Assembly (NCBI RefSeq): GCF_947496075.1
Contig: NZ_CANMBJ010000008.1
Location: 1-64,000, forward strand
Direction of reading: 5' to 3'
Length of the DNA stretch: 64,000 nucleotides
Source: an uncultured Tateyamaria sp.
GTDB taxonomy: Bacteria; Pseudomonadota; Alphaproteobacteria; Rhodobacterales; Rhodobacteraceae
Positions 7,801 to 17,793 of this stretch are shown in pieces. The notes under the pieces are model-generated. The model searched no databases and was not told the origin of the DNA. It saw only the letters and a program-made list of their open reading frames with translations. Position 1 is the stretch's first letter. Each line of letters starts with the position of its first letter. Made by a program: the position numbers and the translations under genes.

Positions 7801-9888
7801 ATGACGAATTTCAAGACCCGCGTCGGCGTTGATATTGGCGGGACCTTTACGGATGTTGCACTTGCGCACGCGGGCGGTCTCTCGACATGCAAGGTTCTGA
7901 CCAACTACGCGCAGCCGGAACAGGCGATTCTGGACGGCATTCAGCTTGCTGCCGATCAGGCAGGGATTGATCTGGGTGCGATTGAACAGGTCATTCACGG
8001 CACCACGCTGGTCACCAACGCCCTGATTGAGCGTCGGGGCGCAAAGCTGGCCTTTATCACAACCGAAGGGTTCAGGGACGTGATCGAAATGCGGTCCGAG
8101 AACCGGTTTGAACAATATGACCTCAACCTGACACTTCCTATACCATTGGTGGCGCGACAACACCGGCTCACCTTGAACGAACGGATGGGCCCATCCGGTG
8201 AAGTGCTGCTTCCTTTGGACCGAGACGAAGTTGAGCAGATGGTTCAGACGATCACGGCAGGTGACTATGACGCTGTCGCCATTGGTTTGATACATTCCTA
8301 TGCCAACGACGCGCACGAAGTGCAGATGGCAGAGGCGCTGCGCGCAGCAGAGCCCGACCTGTCGATTTCGATCTCGTCCGTGATTTCCCCGCAGATGCGA
8401 GAACTGCCGCGCTTCAACACCGTCATTGCAAATGCCTATGTGCAGCCACAGGTCGCAGACTATCTGGGCCGCCTTGTGCAGCGGCTCAAAGACGCAGGCG
8501 TCGGCGCGCCGGTCTTCATGCTGCACTCGGGCGGTGGCTTGATGTCGGTTGAAGATGCAGCAGAGCAGCCTGTGCGCCTACTGGAATCCGGACCAGCCGG
8601 TGGTGCCATCTTTGCCGCTGACTACGCCCGCGCGCATGGGCTGGGCAAGGTGCTGAGCTTCGACATGGGCGGCACGACAGCCAAGATGTGTTTGATCGAA
8701 GACGGGGCGCCCAAAACCGCCAACATGTTCGAGGTTGCGCGCACTTATCGCTTCAAAAAGGGGTCCGGCATGACCGTCTCGACCCCGGTGGTCGAGATGG
8801 TCGAGATTGGCGCAGGTGGCGGGTCCATCGCCTCCATCGATGCGATGGGCCGTATCCAGGTCGGCCCAAAATCGGCAGCCTCCGAACCCGGACCAGCGTG
8901 CTATGGGCGAGGTGGACAGGAACCGACAGTCACGGATTCCAACCTGCTGCTGGGTCGTCTGGACCCCGAGAATTTTGCCGGCGGTGCAATTCCATTGCAC
9001 CCCGATGCATCTGACAAGGCCGTTGCGTCGCGCCTGACCGAAACGACCGGGCTTAGCGTACAGGACGCGGCCTTCGGCGTGACCGAGATGGTCGATGAAA
9101 ACATGGCCAACGCAGCCCGCGTCCACACGGTTGAGAATGGCCGCGACATCGAACACTTCACTATGATCGGCTTTGGTGGGGGTGCCCCGCTGCACGCCTG
9201 CCGCCTGTGCGAAAAACTGGGCATCAAGGCGCTGCTGATCCCACCGGGGGCGGGTGTCGGTTCGGCCATCGGGTTCTTGAAGGCACCGTTCAGCTACGAA
9301 GCCTCGCGCGGGATGTTCCAGCGCCTGGCCGCATTGGATGCCAGTGCAGTCAACGCCATGCTGCAGGAATTGGAGGGCGAGGCACGCGCCTTTGTCGATG
9401 CCGGTGCCAAAGGTCAGGAGACCGAAACCAAGCTCACCGCCTTCATGCGGTATTCGGGGCAGGGATGGGAGATACCCGTACCGCTCCCGCACAAGGTGTT
9501 TGAAGAGTCCGACAGCACTTTGATCCTTGCTGCATTTGAGGACGCCTATCGCGCGCTCTTTGGTCGGACGATTGATGGGCTGGCCTGTGAAATAACAAAC
9601 TGGTCGTTGATTGTCTCAACCGTGTTGCCTGCGGTCGCCAGAGCAGAGCGCCACTCAAATGGCGCCGGGGCCAACGCGCTGCGCAGCAGGACATTCTATG
9701 ACGCCGCCAAACGAAAAACTGTCGAAGCACAGGAAGTCGCACGCGAGGCGCTCACCCCCGGAATGACCATCGACGGCCCCGCCATTGTTGTCGAGCGTGA
9801 AACCACCACCATCGTCACATCAGCCTACAAAGTGATAGGGCAGGGGGATGGCAGCCTGCTTCTTCTGCGCAAGGAGGACGCCCCATGA
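7801..9888 (+). CDS. hyuA: Hydantoinase/oxoprolinase subunit A
   Basis: This 695-residue ATP-dependent amidohydrolase subunit carries the actin-like ATPase signatures RVGVDIGGTFTDVAL at the N-terminus and FDMGGTTAKMCLIEDG near residue 290. With subunit B it would open a lactam or hydantoin ring at the cost of ATP (5-oxoprolinase, N-methylhydantoinase and acetone carboxylase share this architecture). It sits 3 bp after the oxidase and overlaps subunit B by 4 bp (ATGA), so the two are translationally coupled. The natural substrate is unknown. Confidence 0.88.
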   Translation: MTNFKTRVGVDIGGTFTDVALAHAGGLSTCKVLTNYAQPEQAILDGIQLAADQAGIDLGAIEQVIHGTTLVTNALIERRGAKLAFITTEGFRDVIEMRSENRFEQYDLNLTLPIPLVARQHRLTLNERMGPSGEVLLPLDRDEVEQMVQTITAGDYDAVAIGLIHSYANDAHEVQMAEALRAAEPDLSISISSVISPQMRELPRFNTVIANAYVQPQVADYLGRLVQRLKDAGVGAPVFMLHSGGGLMSVEDAAEQPVRLLESGPAGGAIFAADYARAHGLGKVLSFDMGGTTAKMCLIEDGAPKTANMFEVARTYRFKKGSGMTVSTPVVEMVEIGAGGGSIASIDAMGRIQVGPKSAASEPGPACYGRGGQEPTVTDSNLLLGRLDPENFAGGAIPLHPDASDKAVASRLTETTGLSVQDAAFGVTEMVDENMANAARVHTVENGRDIEHFTMIGFGGGAPLHACRLCEKLGIKALLIPPGAGVGSAIGFLKAPFSYEASRGMFQRLAALDASAVNAMLQELEGEARAFVDAGAKGQETETKLTAFMRYSGQGWEIPVPLPHKVFEESDSTLILAAFEDAYRALFGRTIDGLACEITNWSLIVSTVLPAVARAERHSNGAGANALRSRTFYDAAKRKTVEAQEVAREALTPGMTIDGPAIVVERETTTIVTSAYKVIGQGDGSLLLLRKEDAP

Positions 9889-11531
9889 GCACCCCCAGTA
9901 GCATCGACTTTCAGATCATGTGGAACCGTCTGATCGCAGTGGTCGAGGAACAGGCGACAACGCTGATCCGCACCGCCTTTTCCACCTCTGTCCGCGAGGC
10001 CGGCGACCTATCGGCTGGCCTGTTCGACCGACAGGGCCGAATGATCGCGCAAGCGGTCACAGGGACACCCGGACACGTGAACGCGATGGCCGAGAGTGTG
10101 ACCCACTTCGTGGCCGAGATCGGCGCGCAGGACATGTTCGAACGGGACGTACTGATCACCAACGACCCTTGGCTGGGGACGGGGCACCTGCACGACATTA
10201 CCATCGTTTCACCCGTGTTCCGCAAGGGGACGCACATTGGTTACTTCGCCTGCACGGCGCATGTCGTGGATATCGGCGGGCGTGGTTTTGGGCCGGACGG
10301 GAACGAGGTCTATGAAGAGGGTCTGCTGATCCCGATCATGAAGTTTGCCGAGCGTGGTCAGGTCTCCAAGGATCTGTTGCGCCTGATCCGGGCCAATGTC
10401 CGCACACCGGATCAGACGGTTGGCGATATCTACTCGCTGGCCGCCTGCAACGAGGCGGGCGACCGGCGCTTGCAGGCCATGCTGGACGAGTTCGGCATCG
10501 ACAATATCGACGACCTATCCGACTTCATCATCGACACAAGCCGCAAGGCCACGCACGAAGCGATTTCAAAAGTGGCCGATGGCAGCTTCACTCACACCAT
10601 GCAGGTCGATGGTTACGATGCACCTGTGCATATGGAAGTGCGGCTGGACATCAAGCGCGATACCCTGTTGGCCGACTTTGCAGGCACATCGGGCATGAGC
10701 AAGTTCGGCGTGAACTGCCCCGAGGTCTATACCCGCGCCTACGCCTGCTATGGCCTGAAATGCGCGATCGCCCCGCAGGTGCCCAATAACACCGGCTCTC
10801 TGGAACCCTTTCAGATCACCGCACCCGAAGGCTGTATTCTGGCCGCCAAGCGCCCAGCACCAGTCTCTGTGCGCCACGTGATGGGGCATCTGGTGCCGGA
10901 CGTCGTGTTAGGCGCACTGCACAAGGCCATGCCGGAAACCGTCCCGGCAGAAGGGTCATCAGCCCTTTGGAACATTCAAATCTCTGCCCGCGCCAGCGAT
11001 CCTGCCAGCGATCTGCCCAATCGTGAAGTGTTGATGTTCAATTCGGGGGGAACCGGCGCGAGGCCAGCGCATGACGGGCTGTCCGCCACAGCCTTTCCAT
11101 CTGGCGTTTCTACAATGAGCGTGGAAGCCACGGAACATGTCGGCCCTATCACCGTCTGGCGCAAAGACCTTCGCGCCGGATCGGGCGGGGCTGGAACACT
11201 GCGCGGTGGGTTAGGTCAGACGATAGAGATCGAGCCGCGCGAAGGGTATGATTTCTATTTCAACGCAATGTTTGACCGCGTGCACAACGCCGCGCGTGGC
11301 CGGGACGGCGGCAATCCTGGCGCTCTTGGGCGCGTTGAATTGTCGGATGGGACCGCGCTGCGCTCGAAAGGTCGTCAGTTAATCAAGAACGGTCAACGTC
11401 TGCGGTTGAGCCTTCCGGGGGGTGGCGGCTACGGTGCGCCATCCAACCGTGACAAGAGCCAGGTTGCAGCTGACATTGCGGCTGGTCTGATCACACCCGA
11501 ACAAGCCAAATCCGACTACGGATACGAATAG
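9885..11531 (+). CDS. hyuB: Hydantoinase/oxoprolinase subunit B
   Basis: This 548-residue partner of the preceding gene has the family's N-terminal signature (FSTSVREAGDLSAGLFD) and NDPWLGTGHLHDI, where metal-binding Asp/His residues lie. The C-terminus is Gly-rich (LSLPGGGGYGAPSNRD), as usual in HyuB. A four-base overlap with HyuA argues for a stoichiometric heteromer. The SDR gene follows after 17 bp. Confidence 0.88.
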   Translation: MSTPSSIDFQIMWNRLIAVVEEQATTLIRTAFSTSVREAGDLSAGLFDRQGRMIAQAVTGTPGHVNAMAESVTHFVAEIGAQDMFERDVLITNDPWLGTGHLHDITIVSPVFRKGTHIGYFACTAHVVDIGGRGFGPDGNEVYEEGLLIPIMKFAERGQVSKDLLRLIRANVRTPDQTVGDIYSLAACNEAGDRRLQAMLDEFGIDNIDDLSDFIIDTSRKATHEAISKVADGSFTHTMQVDGYDAPVHMEVRLDIKRDTLLADFAGTSGMSKFGVNCPEVYTRAYACYGLKCAIAPQVPNNTGSLEPFQITAPEGCILAAKRPAPVSVRHVMGHLVPDVVLGALHKAMPETVPAEGSSALWNIQISARASDPASDLPNREVLMFNSGGTGARPAHDGLSATAFPSGVSTMSVEATEHVGPITVWRKDLRAGSGGAGTLRGGLGQTIEIEPREGYDFYFNAMFDRVHNAARGRDGGNPGALGRVELSDGTALRSKGRQLIKNGQRLRLSLPGGGGYGAPSNRDKSQVAADIAAGLITPEQAKSDYGYE

Positions 11532-11548
11532 ACACAGGATCGTTGACC

Positions 11549-12292
11549 ATGACAGACACACCCATCGCTTTGATTTCCGGCGCCGCTCAAGGGATCGGAC
11601 TGGCCTGCGCCGAAGCGCTTGCTGAAGACGGCTACAAAGTCATCCTGGCTGACATCAAGGATACCGTGAAGGCCGAGGCTGAGCGACTGGGCGGAGCAGG
11701 GTACATCTGCGACTTCGGCAACGTGGATGCGATCAACGCCCTGTTTGACACCATCGAAGCCGAACATGGGCCGGTCAGCGCATTGGTGAACAACGCGGGC
11801 ATTGCTATGCCGGGTGACTTCCTCAGCTATGAACTCGACACGTTCGACACTGTTCTTGGCGTCAATCTGCGCGGCGTTTTCGTGGCAACCCAGCGGGCGG
11901 CACGGACCATGGTGGACAAGGGGATCGAGGGCGCAATCGTCAACATGTCGTCGATCAACGCGCAGGTCGCAATCCCGGCGATCCCAGCCTATTGCGCGTC
12001 CAAAGGGGGCGTCATGCAATTGACCAAGGTTGCAGCGCTGGCACTGGCCAAGAACAACATCCGCGTGAACGCCGTGGGCCCCGGCTCTATCGACACAGAG
12101 ATGATGGCAGGTGTGAACGCCAACCCCGAGGCCTTCAAAACAGCCATGTCTCGCACACCGCTGGGCCGCGCGGGCAGCGCCCGGGAAATCGGCGATGTGG
12201 TCGCGTTCCTGTGCTCTCCGAAATCCAGCTATGTCACGGGCGAGACCATCTATGTTGATGGTGGACGCCTTGGCCTGAACTACACGTGCTGA
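11549..12292 (+). CDS. Short-chain dehydrogenase/reductase
   Basis: This is a classical SDR of 247 residues. The cofactor motif is SGAAQGIGLA at the N-terminus, followed by NNAG, the catalytic Ser in SSINAQ and YCASK. It would interconvert an alcohol and a ketone or aldehyde with NAD(P)H. I start at the ATG at 11549 (MTDTPIALISGA) rather than the in-frame TTG six bases earlier. In the pathway it could process the carbonyl product left after amine oxidation and ring opening. Confidence 0.88.
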   Translation: MTDTPIALISGAAQGIGLACAEALAEDGYKVILADIKDTVKAEAERLGGAGYICDFGNVDAINALFDTIEAEHGPVSALVNNAGIAMPGDFLSYELDTFDTVLGVNLRGVFVATQRAARTMVDKGIEGAIVNMSSINAQVAIPAIPAYCASKGGVMQLTKVAALALAKNNIRVNAVGPGSIDTEMMAGVNANPEAFKTAMSRTPLGRAGSAREIGDVVAFLCSPKSSYVTGETIYVDGGRLGLNYTC

Positions 12293-12302
12293 GGCCCTGA
12301 CG

Positions 12303-14210
12303 ATGTCTTCCCGCTACGCTGAAACCTACGCCGCATGGCGGGATGATCCGGTTGCTTTCTGGGGCAAGGCGGCGGAGGGCATCGACTGGTTCGAACCAGC
12401 AACTTCAGTGTTTAACCCTCATCTTGGTGTCTATGGGCGCTGGTTTGAGGGGGCGATGTGCAACACCTGCTACAACTGCCTTGATCGGCACGTTGAGGCA
12501 GGACATGGGGATCGCCTTGCCCTCGTCCATGACAGCCCCGTAACAGATAGCGTATCGCGTTTCACGTTCAGCGAAATGACGGATCGCGTGAGTGCTTTGG
12601 CACATGTTCTACGCGGCATAGGTGTGACCAAGGGCGACCGGGTGATCATCTACATGCCAATGGTGCCCGAAGCGGTGTTTGCCATGCTGGCTTGCGCACG
12701 GTTGGGGGCCATCCACTCGGTTGTATTCGGCGGTTTTGCGGCCAGCGAACTCGCTACGCGGATCGACGATGCCGCGCCCAAGGTGATCGTCTCGGCCTCC
12801 TGCGGGATCGAGCCGGGGCGTGTCGTAGCCTACAAACCGCTGCTCGACGAAGCCATTGACATTGCAACCGCAAAGCCGGACGCGTGCCTTATCCTGCAAC
12901 GTCAGGTGCATCCCTGCGAACTGACACAAGGGCGCGATCTGGATTATGCCGAGCAGGTCGATGCGGCTTTGAACGCAGGGCAAGGCACCGAATGCATCCC
13001 GGTTGCAGCCACAGACCCGGCATACATCCTTTACACATCCGGCACGACCGGCCAACCCAAGGGCGTGGTCCGTGACACCGGCGGTCACATGGTCGCCCTG
13101 AAATGGACGATGGAACACCATTACGGCCTCACGCCGGGCGAGGTCTTCTGGGCCGCTTCGGACGTGGGTTGGGTCGTGGGTCATTCATATATCTGCTACG
13201 GACCACTGCTGCACAGCTGTGCCACGGTGATGTACGAGGGCAAGCCGGTAGGTACGCCCGATGCGGGTGCCTTCTGGCGCGTCATCCAGGATCACAAGGT
13301 GGCGGCCCTTTTCACCGCGCCGACGGCTTTCCGCGCCATCAAGAAGGAAGACCCGACCGGGGCGCTGATCGCTGACTACGACCTTAGCCATTTTCGGACA
13401 CTGTTTCTGGCCGGTGAGCGGTCGGATCCCGCGACCATCGAATGGGCGCAAGAGAAACTGGATCGGCCTGTGATTGACCACTGGTGGCAAACTGAAACCG
13501 GCTGGGCCATGTCCGGTAACCCGGTGGGGCTTGGCGCCTTTCCGATCAAGCTTGGCTCACCCGGAAAACCCATGCCAGGCTACGACATCCGGGTCTTGGA
13601 TGACGAAGGCAACCCGGTCCCCCCGGGCACGCTTGGCAACATCGTGTGCAAACTGCCGCTGCCGCCCTCTGGCTTCCCGACATTGTGGAATGCACCTGAA
13701 CGCTTCCTATCCTCCTACATGGATGAGTTCCCGGGCTTCTATGCCACCTCGGACGCAGGCATCATTGATGAAGACGGCTATGTCTTCATAATGGCGCGCA
13801 CCGATGACATCATCAATGTCGCGGGCCACCGCCTTTCTACAGGTGCGATGGAAGAGGTCATTGCCAGCCATCCCGATATTGCCGAATGCGCAGTTGTCGG
13901 CAAGGCCGATGCGCTCAAGGGGCAGATGCCACTTGGCTTCTACGTTACCAACGATGGCGTCAACCGCGACGTGGCAGAGCTTGAACAGGAACTGGTGAAA
14001 CTGGTGCGCGCCAGGATCGGTGCCGTGGCAGCGTTCAAGACAGCCGTGCCCGTGATCCGCCTGCCCAAAACACGGTCGGGCAAGGTGCTGCGCGGAACAA
14101 TGCAAAATATCGCGGATGCTGCGGACTACAAACAGCCTGCCGCAATCGATGACCCCGCGATCCTGACCGAAATCACCGACGCTTTGAACGCGCGCAACCT
14201 GATTGGATAG
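12303..14210 (+). CDS. AMP-forming acyl-CoA synthetase, propionyl-CoA-synthetase-like
   Basis: This 635-residue ANL-family ligase shows the P-loop [13 protein letters not shown], the DHWWQTETGW core and the KTRSGKVLRG motif with the catalytic Lys. It resembles PrpE/AcsA and is distinct from the acetyl-CoA synthetase at 28789-30762. It would activate a short carboxylic acid to its CoA thioester, the logical final step of the island's pathway. It lies 10 bp after the SDR and 3 bp before RidA, consistent with one operon. The acid substrate is unknown. Confidence 0.85.
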   Translation: MSSRYAETYAAWRDDPVAFWGKAAEGIDWFEPATSVFNPHLGVYGRWFEGAMCNTCYNCLDRHVEAGHGDRLALVHDSPVTDSVSRFTFSEMTDRVSALAHVLRGIGVTKGDRVIIYMPMVPEAVFAMLACARLGAIHSVVFGGFAASELATRIDDAAPKVIVSASCGIEPGRVVAYKPLLDEAIDIATAKPDACLILQRQVHPCELTQGRDLDYAEQVDAALNAGQGTECIPVAATDPAYILYTSGTTGQPKGVVRDTGGHMVALKWTMEHHYGLTPGEVFWAASDVGWVVGHSYICYGPLLHSCATVMYEGKPVGTPDAGAFWRVIQDHKVAALFTAPTAFRAIKKEDPTGALIADYDLSHFRTLFLAGERSDPATIEWAQEKLDRPVIDHWWQTETGWAMSGNPVGLGAFPIKLGSPGKPMPGYDIRVLDDEGNPVPPGTLGNIVCKLPLPPSGFPTLWNAPERFLSSYMDEFPGFYATSDAGIIDEDGYVFIMARTDDIINVAGHRLSTGAMEEVIASHPDIAECAVVGKADALKGQMPLGFYVTNDGVNRDVAELEQELVKLVRARIGAVAAFKTAVPVIRLPKTRSGKVLRGTMQNIADAADYKQPAAIDDPAILTEITDALNARNLIG

Positions 14211-14213
14211 ATC

Positions 14214-14558
14214 ATGATTGAACGGCTCCACACCTCTAACCGCATGAGCAAGATCGTCAAGCACAACGGTGTTGCCTATCTGTGCGGCCAAGTCGGGGCA
14301 GGGGACAGTGTTGCAGAACAAACTGCAGATTGTCTGTCGCGTGTCGATGAACTGCTGACAGAAGCAGGTTCGGATCGAGAACACATACTGCAGGCCGTGA
14401 TCTGGCTCGCCGATATGGCCGATTTTGTTGAGATGAACGCTGTCTGGGATGCATGGGTGCCGCAAGGACATGCGCCCGCACGCGCCTGCGGCGAAGCCAG
14501 GCTGGCCCGTGATGTTCTGAAAGTCGAAATCATCGTAACCGCAGCCATAAAAGACTGA
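14214..14558 (+). CDS. RidA-family protein (enamine/imine deaminase)
   Basis: This 114-residue member of the YjgF/YER057c/UK114 family hydrolyses reactive enamines or imines to keto acids. The conserved Arg-containing segment is [11 protein letters not shown] near residue 90, and VAYLCGQVG lies in the N-terminal strand. It sits between the ligase and the transporter ATPase in the same operon. Its natural partner here is the FAD oxidase, whose product is an imine. Confidence 0.88.
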   Translation: MIERLHTSNRMSKIVKHNGVAYLCGQVGAGDSVAEQTADCLSRVDELLTEAGSDREHILQAVIWLADMADFVEMNAVWDAWVPQGHAPARACGEARLARDVLKVEIIVTAAIKD

Positions 14559-14574
14559 CCCAAGGGAGATAGTC

Positions 14575-15312
14575 ATGCAGCCAGCTGTCGAAATGAAGCA
14601 AGTCAACAAGTGGTACGGCACCTATCACGCACTAAGGGACGTCGACCTGAGGGTGATGAAGGGCGAAAAAATCGTTGTGTGTGGACCATCCGGGTCCGGC
14701 AAATCCACAATGATCCGCACGATCAACCAGTTGGAAGAACACCAGTCCGGCCAAATCATGATCAACGGGGAAGAAATCAGCGCAGACGCACCGAACATTG
14801 AGGAAATGCGGCGCGAAGTCGGGATGTGCTTTCAGCATTTCAACCTGTTCCCGCATCTGAGCATCCTGGACAACTGCACGTTGGCACCAATGCTAGCGCG
14901 CAAAATCTCACGCGAAGAAGCCGAAGAGACAGCCATGGGTTATCTGTCAAAGGTTCAGATCGCCAATCAGGCCGAGAAGTTTCCCGGACAATTGTCAGGT
15001 GGCCAGCAGCAACGCGTCGCCATCGCCCGCGCGCTGTGCATGAAACCCGAAATCCTGTTGTTCGATGAACCAACATCGGCGCTTGATCCGGAGATGATCG
15101 GTGAAGTCCTGGATGTGATGGTTACGCTAGCCCAGGAAGGCATGACGATGATCTGCGTCACGCACGAAATGGGCTTTGCGCGCAAGGTCGCCGACCGTGT
15201 GATATTTATGGATGCAGGCGAAATCATCGAAGAGGGTGATCCCGAAAGCTTCTTCAGCGCCCCCAAAAGCGGTCGCACCAAGACGTTCCTTGATCAGGTT
15301 CTCAGTCACTAG
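14575..15312 (+). CDS. aapP: Amino-acid ABC transporter ATPase, AapP-like
   Basis: This 245-residue ATPase has Walker [10 protein letters not shown], signature [15 protein letters not shown] and Walker [13 protein letters not shown], with the H-loop in CVTHEMGF. Its similarity to GlnQ/AapP and the lack of an ATPase next to the AapQ/AapM permeases make it their likely partner. It is the last gene of the catabolic operon, 16 bp after RidA, so the ATPase is transcribed apart from its permeases. Confidence 0.88.
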   Translation: MQPAVEMKQVNKWYGTYHALRDVDLRVMKGEKIVVCGPSGSGKSTMIRTINQLEEHQSGQIMINGEEISADAPNIEEMRREVGMCFQHFNLFPHLSILDNCTLAPMLARKISREEAEETAMGYLSKVQIANQAEKFPGQLSGGQQQRVAIARALCMKPEILLFDEPTSALDPEMIGEVLDVMVTLAQEGMTMICVTHEMGFARKVADRVIFMDAGEIIEEGDPESFFSAPKSGRTKTFLDQVLSH

Positions 15313-15348
15313 ATCACAGCGCCGGTTCCAAGCCGCGTACGTGCTGCA

Positions 15349-15408
15349 CTGCTGCGAAAAGGCATCCGCAGCAGGCATCGCTCGCGCTTGAGTCTGCACT
15401 ATGCAGAC
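15349..15408. terminator. Two hairpins between converging aapP and the response regulator
   Basis: The first hairpin pairs CTGCTGCG with CGCAGCAG over a 10-base loop (15349-15374). The second pairs GTCTGCA with TGCAGAC over CTA (15392-15408). Neither has a T-run, so termination is plausible but not typical. Confidence 0.4.
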
Positions 15409-15426
15409 AAGCCTGACCCATACCGC

Positions 15427-16098
15427 TCAGTTCATTCGGTATCCGACATTGCGCAGGGTCACGATCCGCGCACCCTCGTCGCCAATCTTGCGACGAAGAC
15501 GCCCCACATACACATCAACCACGTTGGTTAGCGGGTCAGCGTTCAGCCCCCAGACCGCGTTTAAAATCCGCTCGCGCGACAGAACGCGACCTGGATTAGT
15601 CAAAAAAAGCAGGAGCAAATCACGTTCCTTCTTTGACATTTCGATCTCTTCGCCATTGATGCAGACCTGCAAGGATTCACGGTCAAAGGTGAGTGAGCCA
15701 CTTGTGACAACTGTATCGCTGGCATCTACCGCATAGTTGGTCGCGCGACGATGAAGCGCTTCAACACGGGCAATGAGCTCATCAAAGTCAAAGGGCTTGG
15801 GCAGATAATCATCGGCACCAATTTTCAAACCCTCGACTTTCTCTTCCGGACTATCGAGTGCCGTCAGCATCAAAATCGGGGTTTTTGACTTGCGTGCGCG
15901 CAATTTGCGACACACGTCCTGCCCCTGAATGCCCGGAAGCATCAGGTCAAGCAGGATGACATCATATGTGTTGGACGCTGCGTGTTCGAGCGCTTCTTCC
16001 CCGTCAGCGGCATGGTCAACGGACCAGCCTTCGGCGGATAATCCGCGCCGAATAAAGTCTGCAACGCGGTTTTCATCTTCGACAAGAAGGATGTTCAT
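15427..16098 (-). CDS. OmpR/PhoB-type response regulator
   Basis: The receiver domain (MNILLVEDE, phospho-acceptor in VILLDLMLPG, Lys in LPKPF) is followed by a winged-helix DNA-binding domain ending in DVYVGRLRRKIG and TLRNVGYRMN. I use the ATG at 16098, preceded by GGAG, not the GTG at 16110. It lies 99 bp downstream of the kinase gene on the same strand. Regulators of this type bind direct repeats spaced about 11 bp. Such repeats occur upstream of two genes of this module (20443-20482 and 21095-21134), so it is the likely regulator of both. Confidence 0.9.
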   Translation of the reverse strand: MNILLVEDENRVADFIRRGLSAEGWSVDHAADGEEALEHAASNTYDVILLDLMLPGIQGQDVCRKLRARKSKTPILMLTALDSPEEKVEGLKIGADDYLPKPFDFDELIARVEALHRRATNYAVDASDTVVTSGSLTFDRESLQVCINGEEIEMSKKERDLLLLFLTNPGRVLSRERILNAVWGLNADPLTNVVDVYVGRLRRKIGDEGARIVTLRNVGYRMN

Positions 16099-16197
16099 AA
16101 TTGGCTCCACCCAAATTCAATTCGTGTCAGGGACTGAAACCGGCCCATGACATCAGCTATCGTTCTGTGTTGAATAATCCAAATCTCCGCTTCGTGT

Positions 16198-17781
16198 TTA
16201 GGCGGAATTGCGCGAAGTTTGGGCAGTCACTTCGCGAGGTCGGGGCTGTTTTGGCAGCGCAATGACAACCCGCAACCCACCGCCTGACCGATCCGCAAGA
16301 TCCACCTTGCCGCCATGCGCTTCGACGATGGACTTGACGACTGGAAGGCCCAAGCCGCTGCCCTCAATCCCTTGACCGGATGCATTGGATCCACGGAAGA
16401 ACCGGTTGAAGGCCCGCTCTTTCTCGGCGGGATCAAGGCCTGGGCCATCATCCTCGACCGCTATCCTATAATTCTTTGTACCATCCTCCAGTGAAACGGA
16501 AATTGACGGTCCGCCGTACCGCCGGGCGTTCTGCAAAAGGGCAAGGATAGACTGGCGTAGCCGAACAGGATCGACAGATGCCGACACCGGTTGATCGCCT
16601 TCGTTGATCTGAACCGAACCGGGGAACATCAACACCGCATCATGAATAACTTTTCTCAGATCAGTCTCGGCAAGATCGAGACGCAACTGACCCGCCTCAT
16701 GGCGCGCAACGGTCAGCATATCGTCCACGATCTGGTTCGTGTGCTTTGCAGATTCCCGGATACGGGCAAGTGTATCAGACACGTCGTCACTCAGACCGCT
16801 GGATGTACGCAGTGTAACATCAGCCTCACCCAGAATAATGGCAAGCGGTGTGCGAAGTTCGTGGCTTATGTCAGCCATCAACCGTTTTCGGTTTTCTTCA
16901 CCCAACTCCAGCTTATCGATCATCTTCTGAAGTTCGGCCGTACGCGCGGCGACCAGTTCCTCGAGCTGTGCTTTCTGTTCCGCACGGCTGGCCTCCCGTT
17001 TCGCCACAGCCTCACCCATACTGTTCAGGATGACGCCCAGTTCACGAAATTCACGGCTGCCCCCCAGCTGGACAGATCCGGAATAATCCGCATTGCGCAG
17101 TCGATTGATACTCTGTTGCAAACGAATGAGTGGCAGCCGGATCTGACCATTGAATGAAACTGCACCGACGATCAGCAAACCAATCAGCACAAAGAGCAGA
17201 CCATATACAAACCGCTCATTCCACGTGCGGAAGGCATCGGCATCTGCCAGAACCTCCTGTACTTCCTCCAACTCTTCATCGACTGCGGCCTGTATCTTGC
17301 GGTCCAGTTCAATATCGATGTCGTCATCCAGCAAGGCCGCCAAACGTTCGATCTGTAGGAAGGTTTCAACTGGATCACCCGACTCCGTCAGAGTCGCGAT
17401 GGCCGCATTGATCGACTGTATTTCCTCTTCAATTTCATTCAGAAGATCGAGTTCCTCGATCTCCTCGTCTCCAATCAATTGGATTTCCCGCCCGATGGTT
17501 TTCCGAATCTCGACAAGAGTTTTGGCAATTTTCTCACGCAGTTCCGTTTCCAGTTCACCGCCATCGCGATTGCCAATCAGAAGCGCGTCGCCATGTTGTT
17601 TGAACAACCGATAGACATCGGCCTCAAGCCGCAGGTGAAGGGCTCGAGATTCCTGAGCCAATTGTGTGCGTGCATCCCACCAGCGCGCTTTTTCCACACT
17701 GTAAAGCGTCAGGCCGGCAAATGCGCCCAAGAGTAAAACAATAACGGCGGCGTATACGCCAAAAAGGGTGGTAGAGCGCAT
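16198..17781 (-). CDS. Sensor histidine kinase with acidic periplasmic domain
   Basis: This 527-residue kinase has two membrane segments (about residues 5-28 and 190-212). Between them lies a roughly 160-residue helical sensor region very rich in Glu/Asp (for example IGDEEIEELDLLNEIEEEI and LLDDDIDIELD). Then come a HAMP region, the H-box ISHELRTPLAIILG, N-box LLQNARRYGG, and G-boxes VEDDGPGLD and GSGLGLPVVKSI. The acidic domain could bind cations, which would fit the EF-hand gene in this module. It starts 12 bp after the ABC-like gene and precedes the response regulator. Confidence 0.88.
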   Translation of the reverse strand: MRSTTLFGVYAAVIVLLLGAFAGLTLYSVEKARWWDARTQLAQESRALHLRLEADVYRLFKQHGDALLIGNRDGGELETELREKIAKTLVEIRKTIGREIQLIGDEEIEELDLLNEIEEEIQSINAAIATLTESGDPVETFLQIERLAALLDDDIDIELDRKIQAAVDEELEEVQEVLADADAFRTWNERFVYGLLFVLIGLLIVGAVSFNGQIRLPLIRLQQSINRLRNADYSGSVQLGGSREFRELGVILNSMGEAVAKREASRAEQKAQLEELVAARTAELQKMIDKLELGEENRKRLMADISHELRTPLAIILGEADVTLRTSSGLSDDVSDTLARIRESAKHTNQIVDDMLTVARHEAGQLRLDLAETDLRKVIHDAVLMFPGSVQINEGDQPVSASVDPVRLRQSILALLQNARRYGGPSISVSLEDGTKNYRIAVEDDGPGLDPAEKERAFNRFFRGSNASGQGIEGSGLGLPVVKSIVEAHGGKVDLADRSGGGLRVVIALPKQPRPREVTAQTSRNSA

Positions 17782-17793
17782 CTGATAGTCCCT

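Noticed and set aside
15427-17781. PhoPQ/PhoBR assignment for the two-component pair
   Set aside because: The motifs show only an OmpR-type regulator and an acidic-sensor kinase; neither neighbours nor sensor domain support a specific named system.
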